Shown here piece after piece: positions 44,928 through 53,408 of a stretch of 64,000 nucleotides of DNA. The notes beneath the pieces were generated by a model, which was given only the letters and a program-made list of their open reading frames with translations, ran no database searches and was not told the DNA's origin. Each line of letters opens with the position of its first letter. Within the stretch, counting starts at the first letter, position 1. Origin of the DNA: JALYNX01 sp963780755 (lineage in GTDB: Bacteria; Actinomycetota; Acidimicrobiia; Spongiisociales; ZC4RG35); assembly GCA_963780755.1 (NCBI GenBank), contig CAWACX010000001.1:372001-436000 (forward strand), written 5' to 3'. Both the position numbers and the translations under genes were made by a program.

Positions 44928-45860
44928 TCAGGAGACAGCCAATTCCCGGAGCCCTCCGGGTGTCGAAGGATGGCGCATCTTGGCCAGCGCCTTGGCTTCG
45001 ATCTGGCGGATGCGCTCGCGGGTGACGTTGAAGTGGCGACCCACCTCGTCGAGGGTGGCCGGCTCGCGGTCGCCGAGCCCGTAGCGCATCTCGATGATGG
45101 TCCGCTCCCGCTCGGTGAGGCGGTCCAGGACAAAGCGGAGGTTCTCGATGTTGAGCTTGGATGCGATCAGATCGAAGGGGGCGGTGGCCTCGAGGTCCTC
45201 GATGAAGTCACCGAGCATCGCGTTGTCCTCACCGACCGGCTCGAATATCGAGACCGGCTCCGGGGCGACCTTTCGGGCCTCGATGAGCTTTTCGACGGTG
45301 AGCCCCGACTCCTCGGCCAATTCGGCGTCGGTGGGCTTGCGGCCCAGGCGCTTGATCAGATTGGACTCGGCGGAGTGCATCTGGGTGATGGTGTCCATCA
45401 TGTGGACCGGGACCCGGATGGTGCGGCTCTTGTCAGCGATGGCCCGGGTGATCGCCTGACGGATCCACCAGGTGGCGTAGGTGGAGAACTTGAAGCCTTT
45501 TCGGTACTCGAACTTCTCGACGGCACGGATCAGGCCGAGGTTTCCCTCCTGGACCAGGTCGAGGAAGGGGAGCTTGGCGTGGCCGTATCGCTTGGCGATG
45601 GAAACGACCAGGCGGAGGTTGCAGCGGATGAAGGTCTGGCGGGCCTCTTCGCCGGCGTGGACCATCTCGTGGAGCTTGCGCCTCTTGGCGGGATCGTGCT
45701 CGTTCTCGAGGGCAATCTCGGCTTTGCGCCCGTTCTCGATGGCCTTGGCGAGGGCGACCTCGTCTTCTGCGGTCAACAGGTTGTAGGTGCCGATACCGTC
45801 CAGATATTGACGGATGGCCTCGTCGCTTACTTCCCGTTCGATGGCGTTGCCTCTACCCAT
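44928..45860 (-). CDS. Primary-type (group 1/2) RNA polymerase sigma-70 factor
   Basis: This 310-residue sigma factor has conserved region 1.2 (SDEAIRQYLDGIGTYNLLT), region 2 with RYGHAKLPFLDLVQEGNLG and FSTYATWWIRQAITRAIAD, region 3, and region 4.2 with LDEVGRHFNVTRERIRQIE. There is no long region 1.1, so it is either a short primary sigma or a HrdB/SigB-type group 2 factor. ATG 45860 (MGRGNAIEREVSD) starts the homology; an upstream in-frame ATG at 45893 adds 11 residues. Three DnaA-box-like sequences lie 53-119 bp upstream of the start. Confidence 0.93.
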   Translation of the reverse strand: MGRGNAIEREVSDEAIRQYLDGIGTYNLLTAEDEVALAKAIENGRKAEIALENEHDPAKRRKLHEMVHAGEEARQTFIRCNLRLVVSIAKRYGHAKLPFLDLVQEGNLGLIRAVEKFEYRKGFKFSTYATWWIRQAITRAIADKSRTIRVPVHMMDTITQMHSAESNLIKRLGRKPTDAELAEESGLTVEKLIEARKVAPEPVSIFEPVGEDNAMLGDFIEDLEATAPFDLIASKLNIENLRFVLDRLTERERTIIEMRYGLGDREPATLDEVGRHFNVTRERIRQIEAKALAKMRHPSTPGGLRELAVS

Positions 45861-45912
45861 GTCTCCTCGAGCCTCCAGCCAGCGTAGGAACACGTCTGGT
45901 CAGTCCTGGGGA

Positions 45913-45979
45913 TTGTCAACAGGGGTATCGGCCGATTATCCACAGCAGGTAAATAGGCCCAGAGACCTAGTTATCAACA
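45913..45979. promoter_or_regulatory. Cluster of three DnaA-box-like 9-mers
   Basis: TTATCCACA (45936-45944) is a perfect DnaA box. TTATCAACA (45971-45979) and TTGTCAACA (45913-45921) differ by one and two bases. All point the same way, upstream of the sigma gene. No dnaA, dnaN or AT-rich unwinding element is present, so this is more likely DnaA-linked transcription control or chance than an origin. Confidence 0.4.
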
Positions 45980-46003
45980 GTTCTGCGGACGGTGAACGAG
46001 TTT

Positions 46004-46936
46004 TCAGTTGTTTCGACCGGTCTTCACCTCCCGACAAGCGGGAGGTGAAGACAAGGTCGATTTGCTAGCCGCCGCCCTCGCCCTCGAAGGCGAAGGGCTG
46101 GTGTCGCCACCCACAGTGATATCTCCAGCGGTGTGGACGATGAGCCCGCCGCCGCCCTGGATCATCCCGCTGCCGGTGTCGCTATCGTCGTCGGTGTAGC
46201 CGAAGCCGACGAGGCCGACACTGGTCGTGGCGTCCAGGCTGATCACGAACTCGCCGGAGACATTGGCGTGTCTCTCGTTGCAGTCGGGCATCACGACATT
46301 GGGGGAGATGAGCCCCTCACCACCGTCGTAGGTGCGTCGTCGTGTCGCCGGTTGCCGTCTACCCAGAATGTGAGCTGAGGCTAGACCCGTCGTCGTCCCG
46401 AAGAGGTCGCACTCAATTGGGCCCCCGTCCGTGCTCGGGATCTCGAACGCTCCGTACACCTGGACCAGGTAGTCACCGCGGGCCAGCGACAACGTCGCCC
46501 CCGGGAGTGGGGTGTGGTCGGCCGCGATCGTGCCCCCGATCAGCCGAGTCCAGCAGCGGGATGACACCGATTCCGACCTCGGCCGTCACCTGGGCGTCGG
46601 TGCCGGCAGGTCCGGCAGGTCCGGTAGCGCCGGCGAGGTCCGGCGGGTCCGGCGGGCCCGTGCGGGTCCTTGGCCACCACCACCGCTACCCGAGTCGTCG
46701 AGCGTGTTGTCGTAGCGGAGGAAGATGGTCGCCAACTGGCCACGGAGGACGGGATCCTCGGGGCCGAAGTTGCCGTTGTTGTATCCAACCATCAACCCGT
46801 TCTCGGCGGCCCACTCGATGCCATTGGCATGGGTGTGGTCGTCGGGCACGTCCGGAAAGCCGGCAACTACTGCACCGGCTGTGGCCGCTACGACCACAAG
46901 AGCAAAGATCGAAATGATCAGAGTTGCTCGTCTCAT
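46004..46936 (-). CDS. Secreted S-layer-like protein with collagen-like GPA repeats, several frameshifts
   Basis: The N-terminal frame has a signal peptide (LIISIFALVVVAATAGAVVA) and one divergent S-layer-homology repeat (GIEWAAENGLMVGYNNGNFG, then LRGQLATIFLRYDNT). It then enters a run that reads as GPAGPAG-type collagen-like triplets only if single bases are skipped at about 46650 and 46625. A third shift near 46565 leads into the C-terminal frame, a beta-rich domain ending with VISLDATTSVGLVGFGYTDD and a Gly-rich tail. Because the breaks lie in repetitive GC-rich DNA they look like sequencing errors. The true stop is uncertain and may precede the hairpin at 46020. ATG 46936 has a ribosome-binding site buried in a hairpin. 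Confidence 0.68.
46020..46052. other. Perfect 14-bp inverted repeat
   Basis: GTCTTCACCTCCCG and CGGGAGGTGAAGAC flank a 5-base loop at the 3' end of the collagen-like surface gene. There is no U tract on either side, so it may be an mRNA 3' stabiliser, a Rho-assisted terminator or a protein-binding site. Confidence 0.6.
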
Positions 46937-46941
46937 AGTTC

Positions 46942-46970
46942 ACCTCCTGGTGTCATGAGAACCAGGAGGT
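46942..46970 (-). promoter_or_regulatory. Hairpin that sequesters the ribosome-binding site of the surface gene
   Basis: On the minus strand ACCTCCTGGT pairs perfectly with ACCAGGAGGT across a 9-base loop. The second arm contains the AGGAGGT Shine-Dalgarno sequence 5 bases before ATG 46936. Closed, it would block translation, so it could act as an RNA thermometer or a site for a small RNA or protein. Confidence 0.6.
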
Positions 46971-47015
46971 ACCCTACGCCTCGGTTTCGGTGGCCTATCC
47001 AGGCCCGTCGATCAC

Positions 47016-47089
47016 GGGCGTTTAGCTCAGTTGGCTAGAGCACTGCCCTTACAAGGCAGGGGTCGGCGGTTCGAGTCCGTCAACGCCCA
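47016..47089 (+). tRNA. tRNA-Val (TAC anticodon)
   Basis: The acceptor arms GGGCGTT and AACGCCC are followed by discriminator A. D arm is GCTC/GAGC, anticodon stem CTGCC/GGCAG encloses loop CTTACAA (anticodon TAC at 47050-47052), and the T arm is GGCGG-TTCGAGT-CCGTC. CCA is not encoded. It stands alone between two minus-strand surface-protein genes. Confidence 0.95.
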
Positions 47090-47113
47090 CGAGGAAGAAG
47101 CGGTCATCGGAGC

Positions 47114-48920
47114 TCAATACTCCCAAGCCCTCTTGAGGAAGGCCGCCATCTGTCCTCTGGTCACGTTGTCGTCTGGGCAGAACCTGTGGTTGGTTGGGGG
47201 ATCACACCCGATCGTGAGCCTGGCATCGGCGATCTTGTCGATTGCCTGCTCGAACATCGAGTTCTCGTCGTCGACGAAGTGATCGCTGTTGCTGATCGGG
47301 AGACTTAGGGTCCGGGCCAGAAATGCGGCCAACTGCTCCCGGGGGATCGGTCGTTCACCGCAGTAACGGCGTTGTCCGCAGCCCACCGTGATCCCGACCT
47401 CGTAGAGACGGTTGGCCGCACTCTCGTAGAACTCTCCCTCGTCATCGTCGAAATGGTCGCCAGCAGGCGGCGGGAGCTCGAACATCCGGGCGATGAACAC
47501 CGCCATTTCGCCTCGGGTGACGTCGTCGTCTGGGCAATACATGGTGTTCGTCGGCGGGTTGCACCCGGCGGTGATTCCTTCTCTAGCCATCCAGGTGATG
47601 GCATCTTCGAAGATGTTGTCCGCGATGTCGTTGAAGGATCCGACCTTGCGAGTGTCGATCACATATGGCGATACACGCACCGGCTTGCCGTCGCGTCGAA
47701 ACGCCGTCGCGGTCAAGAAATCCGGGATCTCTGCCCCTGACAGCTCAGTTGTGACCGCGATGTCGTTGCTGCGACCGGTCAAGAAGAGGACTGCACCCGG
47801 CGGCCCAGCGACTACCTCCACACTGGTGAGCAAGTCCCAACCGAGATAGCTGCTTGCCTTTGTGGCTGTCACCACCACTGTCCATCGGGCGTCTGGATTG
47901 ATCGACGAGCTCGCCGACCATGGATCAGCCACAGAGCGAAGCCAGGGAAGGGGGTCGGTGTCCCAGACATACTCGTTGCTTTCGCTGGCTCCGCCATTAG
48001 AAGGCGAGTACACCGGGGTGGCGACGCTGAATGCGTCTCTCGAGGCCGGGTGGACGAAGGATGGCTCCTTCGGTGGAGTCCACCGCGCTCATCCAGGCCG
48101 CACCGCCTCTCGAGGGATCTTCCTTGAGCCAGCCGACGTAGTCACCAACCAGATAGCACCCACAAGACTCGAGGTTGGGTACTCCGACGCCCCCACCGGC
48201 AGAACGGACGGCGGTCACGAGGGCATCGCTCCGCAGCATCACCGCTTGAGCCCGCAGGGCCTGGGTGGGCCACGATGATGGAATCACGTCCGATCCGTAC
48301 AAGTACTCCGGAAAAGAGATGTTGACAACGACGTGGAAGCCGTCCGCCGAATCGGTGAGTCCGATCTCCCCCCGCCCGTACTCACGGGAGTTGACCAGGA
48401 ATCGGACGTTCGTTTCTTCTGGCTTCAGCAACCGGCCATCACACCCTCCCCAGCCCAAATTCCCGACCGGTGCTGGAGAGGTCTTGCGAAACCGACATTG
48501 CGTGTTGTCGTTCGAGTTCACCTCGAAGCGCCAATACTCACCGGGATCCATCGTCACGTCTGTGAAAGTTGCATGAGACGGGGGGCATGAGTCGGCCGGC
48601 TGACAGATCGTCACTGTTCCGCCGGTTGCGCCCAATTCGACGGAGGTGGTGTTAGGAACAAGGCCGACCGGCAGGGGCTCGGAGTTGATCCAGTGGTCGA
48701 GAGGGATCTGCTCTATGGAGGTTCCGACGTAGTAGTGCGCGAGGATCTGACCGTGGCCCCGTCCGTCGAGGGCCTGACCCCGCGCTCCGTACTGGGAGAG
48801 ACCGACACCGTATCCCCAACCTCCGCCATCGAACTCCCACTCCTCTTCGGCCGCCGACGCCGAAACGGCGAACCAGAAAAGGGAAAGGCATACTGAAACG
48901 AGGAATGCCATTCGAGGCAT
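47114..48920 (-). CDS. SpoIID-like amidase-enhancer domain fused to three S-layer-like repeats, one-base frameshift
   Basis: The N-terminal frame has a signal peptide (MAFLVSVCLSLFWFAVSASA) and a SpoIID domain: GGGWGYGVGLSQYGARGQAL, then FPEYLYGSDVIPSSWPTQAL and AQAVMLRSDAL. At about 48035 one base must be skipped, joining to DAFSVATPVYSPSNGG and a beta-rich region, followed by three S-layer-homology-like repeats (ITAGCNPPTNTMYCPDDDVT; ITVGCGQRRYCGERPIPRE; LTIGCDPPTNHRFCPDDNVT). SpoIID domains cut glycan strands of denuded peptidoglycan, so a wall-modifying enzyme held at the surface is likely. Length is 602 codons plus one base. Possible starts are ATG 48920 and 48911. Confidence 0.82.
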
Positions 48921-49009
48921 GCCCGTAGTGTGAATCTGGACCAACCAGCCCGGTAGGGCCTTATGTCACCATTCGCCAGATTGACCCGAACGGGATCCTT
49001 GGTCTCCCC

Positions 49010-49372
49010 CTACATCGGTGGTGTTGCCGGCTCGCTGAGATCCGGGGCCGGAACGAGCTCGTCGTGGGTCTCCCGCCAACGGTCCCAGTCCTCGGCGAGG
49101 ACCCAGACCAATGGCTCCTCGGTCTCCAAGCTGACCAGGTTCTGATCGGCCTCGATCATCCAGTCCAACTCGGGATAGGCGGAGATCACCTCCGGGGTGA
49201 GCCCACCCTTGTACAGGGGCCCGATCGGGTTGCCTGCTTCGTCCATCGGCTGGGTCTCGGCGACCCAGACTTCGCGGTATCGCTCTGCCATGAGCCGACC
49301 CATACCCGCATCTGTCCATTTCCATTCACACAGTTTGTGGATGCCGAAGGCGGGGAACTGTCCCCGGCACAT
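49010..49372 (-). CDS. Hypothetical protein
   Basis: This roughly 120-residue acidic protein starts MCRGQFPAFGIHKLCEWKW and ends in a Pro-rich tail (LVPAPDLSEPATPPM). I recognise no family. Coding is supported by typical high third-position GC and by the lack of any competing gene on the plus strand up to 49371. Its ATG overlaps the ATG of the divergent topoisomerase gene by two bases, so the two genes share a control region. A longer frame to 49390 is possible. Confidence 0.5.
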   Translation of the reverse strand: MCRGQFPAFGIHKLCEWKWTDAGMGRLMAERYREVWVAETQPMDEAGNPIGPLYKGGLTPEVISAYPELDWMIEADQNLVSLETEEPLVWVLAEDWDRWRETHDELVPAPDLSEPATPPM

Positions 49373-50384
49373 GACCACAGCAGACTCCATCGCCCTCGCC
49401 GAGGAAGCAGGGCTCCACTACGTGAGCGACGAAGGCCCGGGCCTACGGCGAGTCCGTCGCGGCAAGGGGTTCTCGTATCTGGATTCGAAGGGGAACACCG
49501 TCAACGGGGCGGTGCGGGAGTGGATTGGCAGCCTGGTGATTCCTCCGGCCTGGACGGATGTTTGGATCTCGGCGGATCGGTCGGGGCACATCCTGGCCAC
49601 CGGCTATGACAGCGCCGGTCGAAAGCAATACGTGTATCACCCAAAATGGGAAGAGACCCGCGACGCCGCCAAGTTCGAGAGGGTCGCCGACTTCGGGAAG
49701 CGGCTCACCAGCCTGCGGAGGCGGATGCATGTCGATCTCTCCCGGGCCGGCATGTCCCGTGACAAGGTCACCGCGTTGGCGGTCGCAGTCATGGACCGCA
49801 CCCTGATCCGGGTCGGCAACCGCAAGTACGCCGAGGAGAACGACGCCTATGGCCTCACCACCCTCACCTGCGACCACGTCGAAGTCCGCGGCCCGCACGT
49901 TCACCTCGAGTTCGCCGGAAAGGGCGGAGCAGACCATGAATTGGCGTTCCGGGACCGCGCCCTTGCCGGCCTGATCGGACAATGCCTGGAGTTGGACGGC
50001 CAGACCCTGTTCGGATACGAGACAGCGGACGGAGTTGCCTCGATCGCATCGACGGATGTCAACCGCTACCTGGCCGAGACCATGTCCGGGCCGTTCACCG
50101 CCAAGGACTTCAGGACCTGGGGTGCCTCGACGTTCGTTGCGGAGGAACTGATGACCTCCAGGGGCGACGACTCCGAGGAGCAGCGGATTCTCAACGCCAT
50201 CGATGCCGCTGCCGAGAGGCTGGGGAACACCCGGGAAGTGTGTCGCAGCTCCTATGTCCACCCCGTGATCCCGGAGGCGTTCCGAGGCGGGGCGCTCGCC
50301 GAAGCGTGGTCCCGTTCCCGAAAGGGGATGTGGCTGGGTCGGGCGGAATCAGCGGTCAACCGACTGTTCGCGGAATCCGCCTAG
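49371..50384 (+). CDS. DNA topoisomerase IB (poxvirus-like bacterial type)
   Basis: This 337-residue enzyme relaxes supercoils through a 3'-phosphotyrosine link. The N-terminal DNA-binding part contains GLRRVRRGKGFSYLDSKGN and IPPAWTDVWI. The catalytic part carries Arg/Lys in RVGNRKYAEENDAYGLTTL, Lys in FAGKGG, the His/Arg region FRTWGASTFVAEEL and the nucleophile Tyr in REVCRSSYVHPVIPEAF. Length is typical for the bacterial group. ATG 49371 starts the homology; the longer upstream frame lies over the hypothetical gene on the other strand. Confidence 0.93.
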   Translation: MTTADSIALAEEAGLHYVSDEGPGLRRVRRGKGFSYLDSKGNTVNGAVREWIGSLVIPPAWTDVWISADRSGHILATGYDSAGRKQYVYHPKWEETRDAAKFERVADFGKRLTSLRRRMHVDLSRAGMSRDKVTALAVAVMDRTLIRVGNRKYAEENDAYGLTTLTCDHVEVRGPHVHLEFAGKGGADHELAFRDRALAGLIGQCLELDGQTLFGYETADGVASIASTDVNRYLAETMSGPFTAKDFRTWGASTFVAEELMTSRGDDSEEQRILNAIDAAAERLGNTREVCRSSYVHPVIPEAFRGGALAEAWSRSRKGMWLGRAESAVNRLFAESA

Positions 50385-51949
50385 ACCTCGTCTTCCCTTG
50401 CCGCCGCCTTACCCCTTGGGGGCACCAGCAGCATGACGAGAACCGCGATCACAGCGAACCCACCGAGGGCCATCAGCCATATCGGGGTTTCGTTGCGCTC
50501 AATGGTGATGGGGACCGGCTCCAGGCCATCCTCAGGGAAAGTCACTACCGGAGTCTCAGTGATCGGGGTGGGGGTGTAGGCCGGACCGTCCCAGGCTTCC
50601 CTCGCCTCCTGGGGGACCAAGAGGAGCCGACCCGGATAGGTGAACAGGGTGGTGAGCTTGGTCGATTCCTCGCTCCCGGGCTCCAGGACACGGATGTCGT
50701 ATCCGTAAGGGAAGAAGAGCGCAGCGGTCTCGTCGGTCACGTAGCCGGTGCTGCCCCACTCGGGCATCACACCCCCACCGACCAACTCGAGATCGGTCGA
50801 ATACACGCTGGTGACGGCCGTCATGCAGTCGTGGATTGCGAATTCCTGGTTGTCGAGCCACACCGGGTAGAGGTCACAAGCCATCTCCTGGCTCACCACC
50901 GAGCCCTGTTCGAGGTCCACGACATAGAGGTCGCCTTCAATTGGGGTCAGATTCCAATCGGCGGTGGAAACTGCGACATGAGACCCGTCGGGAGAGGCCA
51001 TCGCGGACACGACGAATCCCGTCTTGCCAGTAAGGGCGACATCGAGGACATTCGTCGCACCGGTTTCGGCGTCGACCTCGTAGAGGGTGCCATCGGTGGC
51101 GATAGCGATCGGGGCCGCCCCCGGACGATCCACGAGGACCTCGATGTCCTCGGCGAGAACTTCGGTGCCATCGTCGGTCTGGCGGACGAGCGAGCTCTGC
51201 TCCTCTTCTCCCGACAGCGTCCTGATGGCGAGGAACAGGTCACCTGCGGGCCCGGTGCAGATCAGGTTGCGCAGCCAGGCTCCGCCTGTCGCGTCGACTT
51301 CGATCTCGTCGATCACGGCCAAGTCGGTGAACGAGACCACCTCGATGATCGTGTCGGAGCTGGCCGCGAGGAATGTCCGGTCATCGGGACAGGCGCTGGT
51401 CATCCAGGGGACCGGCCCCTCGCCGTAGCCCACGATGTTTCCATCCCGATCGAGAGCGACCATTCCGGTGCCTCCCAAGTCGACGGGTACCACGAGATGG
51501 GGTGGGGACCCAGGCACCGGCTCGGGGAGGCCGTTCGCCGCATCGAGGAGCGAGTCCGGGTCGTAGGTGGCGCAGAGGCTGCCCTCCCATGAGTCGCCGT
51601 TCCGGGTCAGGGTGAGACCGACCCGCTGTCCGATCGGGATCTCGAAGCCGCACGCCGCGCCGTCGGCTGCGCTCTCGACCACGACGGTCTCCCCGATGTC
51701 ACCCTTGAGGACGACCTCGACTTCGAACAGGTGATCAATCATCTCCCCGCCGTCGAACATGGGGCCGACCTGTTCTTCCTCGTCGACCAAGGTCCCCACG
51801 AATGCGCCGTCGGCTGAGGCGAGACCGGTGAGCGGGTTGGGCATCGCACAACTACAGGCTGAGGCGGGCTCGGCACCCTGAATCAGGAGCCCGAAGGCGG
51901 CGGAGAACATGACGAGGATGGCGCCAAGCCTGCGGGACCACCGAGTCAT
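50381..51949 (-). CDS. Secreted membrane-anchored protein with beta-propeller-like region
   Basis: This roughly 522-residue protein has an N-terminal signal sequence (LGAILVMFSAAFGLLIQGAEP), then SACSCAMPNP. The Cys-x-Cys just after signal cleavage is like the opening of the netrin/TIMP-type domain. It continues with repeats such as FTDLAVIDEIEVDATGG and VVSAMASPDGSHVAVSTADW that look like propeller blades. The C-terminus has one membrane helix (IWLMALGGFAVIAVLVMLLV) and a basic tail. Function unknown; probably exposed on the cell surface. ATG 51949 or ATG 51958 may be used. The stop overlaps the convergent topoisomerase stop. Confidence 0.72.
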   Translation of the reverse strand: MTRWSRRLGAILVMFSAAFGLLIQGAEPASACSCAMPNPLTGLASADGAFVGTLVDEEEQVGPMFDGGEMIDHLFEVEVVLKGDIGETVVVESAADGAACGFEIPIGQRVGLTLTRNGDSWEGSLCATYDPDSLLDAANGLPEPVPGSPPHLVVPVDLGGTGMVALDRDGNIVGYGEGPVPWMTSACPDDRTFLAASSDTIIEVVSFTDLAVIDEIEVDATGGAWLRNLICTGPAGDLFLAIRTLSGEEEQSSLVRQTDDGTEVLAEDIEVLVDRPGAAPIAIATDGTLYEVDAETGATNVLDVALTGKTGFVVSAMASPDGSHVAVSTADWNLTPIEGDLYVVDLEQGSVVSQEMACDLYPVWLDNQEFAIHDCMTAVTSVYSTDLELVGGGVMPEWGSTGYVTDETAALFFPYGYDIRVLEPGSEESTKLTTLFTYPGRLLLVPQEAREAWDGPAYTPTPITETPVVTFPEDGLEPVPITIERNETPIWLMALGGFAVIAVLVMLLVPPRGKAAAREDEV

Positions 51950-52003
51950 GTCGGACATTCTTCCGTTTGGACGCACTGACGGCCAGTTTTGGTTCGTTCT
52001 GGG

Positions 52004-52537
52004 TCAGTCCAAGCAGAACAACTGCACCAGGGCCACCACGCCATCCACACCTCGAGCCTGGAAGGCGGCGAGGGCTGCATGAGCATCCTCCTCATTGCGT
52101 AGGTAGACGCTCACCGTGTAAACGTTTCCGGAGTCGTCGTCTGACATGCCCAAGGCTTCGGGTGCCCCCTCGTCGCAATCGGTAGGCCCGGAGAAGTCAT
52201 AGCCCGCCGCCTCGGCGTCCCCGACCGCAATGTCGAAGGCAGGATCCTCGAAGTCGTGCGATCCGGCCAGCACTACGACCCAGGCGTAGTCCCCGTGCTC
52301 GGCCTCCGCCAGTTCCGGCGGAAATAGCGGGAGACCAAGGGTGGTGGCCGGTGCCGCAGTGGTAGTAGTGGCCAGCGTGGATGTCGTCGACGGACCCGCC
52401 GAGGAGGTGGTAGCCGCGATTGTGGTCGTAGTGGTGGCTTCCGCTTGAGATGTCGGGGTTGCCGCCGTGGGGATGGCACACGAAGCCAGCGCGATGCTCA
52501 ATTGGGCCAAGGCCGGAACCGAGCGGCGCGAGGTCAT
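52004..52537 (-). CDS. Predicted lipoprotein with Thr-rich linker
   Basis: This 177-residue protein has a probable lipobox LASC at residues about 17-20, a Thr/Ala-rich spacer to about residue 65 (typical of surface-exposed lipoproteins), and a globular domain of about 110 residues with ELAEAEHGDYAWVVVLAGSH and a C-terminal Cys. The domain resembles SPOR-like or substrate-binding small folds only vaguely; I do not assign it. Its ATG overlaps the stop of the upstream membrane-protein gene. Confidence 0.68.
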   Translation of the reverse strand: MTSRRSVPALAQLSIALASCAIPTAATPTSQAEATTTTTIAATTSSAGPSTTSTLATTTTAAPATTLGLPLFPPELAEAEHGDYAWVVVLAGSHDFEDPAFDIAVGDAEAAGYDFSGPTDCDEGAPEALGMSDDDSGNVYTVSVYLRNEEDAHAALAAFQARGVDGVVALVQLFCLD

Positions 52538-53187
52538 CGAATGAATGATCTGCGATCCCGAATCAGATCGCGGCCGACGCCGGCGAAGAAGGTGACCCAG
52601 GCCACCAGGCCGAGGAACTTCGCGACGTCCTCGATCACCGCCGAATACGGGGGTGTGGGGAGGTTGGCCTCACCGGCCGCGTCGAGCACGACGGAGATGG
52701 CGAACAAGCCGATGGCCACCAGGAACACCGCGAGGTCCGGCCTCGTCCGCAGATAGGGCCAGGCCCGCCAGATGAGAAGGATCGATATCACGCCATAGAC
52801 GGCGATCGTCACCGGGGACGGGATGCCGAGCCCGTTCTTGATCGCCTCATGGAGGAGGAAGGCGTCGTCGGCGCCGAGAATGATGCTGATCGCGCCTCCA
52901 GCAACCAGGAGATGGCGCTCACCTTCGGAGGACGCGGCGTACAGGGAGAGCAGGCAGATCGCGGCCGCTGCGGCCCAAAGTGCCACACCCATGATGGAGA
53001 CCAGGCCCACGTACCAGGCACCTTCGAGAGTGGCGCTGGGGTCGCGGAGGAGGTCGGTGACCGGGACATCACTGGTGTAGGCAATGCCGAGGACGATGAC
53101 CAAGACCGCGGTCACGGGTAGGAGGACGCGGAACACCAAACGGCTCAGAGGGGACGCACCCTCAGCTTGGGGATTGCTCTCCGCCAC
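52534..53187 (-). CDS. Six-helix membrane protein of unknown function
   Basis: This 217-residue protein has hydrophobic segments at about 17-38, 58-83, 92-110, 125-143, 150-168 and 185-205. Polar residues inside the membrane region are notable: GADDAFLLHEAIKN and SAVIEDVAKFLGLVAW, where Asp, His and Glu could bind a metal. This spacing recalls membrane hydrolases of the CREST type, but the likeness is weak and unproven. It is transcribed with the lipoprotein gene. The 221 bp between it and the next gene (53188-53408) hold only that gene's promoter region; I see nothing else. Confidence 0.65.
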   Translation of the reverse strand: MAESNPQAEGASPLSRLVFRVLLPVTAVLVIVLGIAYTSDVPVTDLLRDPSATLEGAWYVGLVSIMGVALWAAAAAICLLSLYAASSEGERHLLVAGGAISIILGADDAFLLHEAIKNGLGIPSPVTIAVYGVISILLIWRAWPYLRTRPDLAVFLVAIGLFAISVVLDAAGEANLPTPPYSAVIEDVAKFLGLVAWVTFFAGVGRDLIRDRRSFIR

Positions 53188-53408
53188 GAAACCTCCCAGG
53201 TCCGCCTATCAGACTAAGTCGAGGCGGATTCGACTCAAGGCCCGTTTCCAGGGTTACCGGAGGTCACCAGTGGGTATGCCAGCCTGTTTGTGATCGCCCG
53301 TTATGGTTGTGTGGCGTTGACCGAGATCGACGGAGTCCGATGGTGGCGGGCCCGTTGGGCGAAAGACGCGATATGGGAGGCCTCGGTCCGGAGCGAAGGA
53401 GATCTGGG

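Noticed and set aside
45861..46003. Possible replication origin from the DnaA-box cluster
   Set aside because: No dnaA, dnaN, gyr or parAB genes, no AT-rich unwinding stretch and only three boxes.
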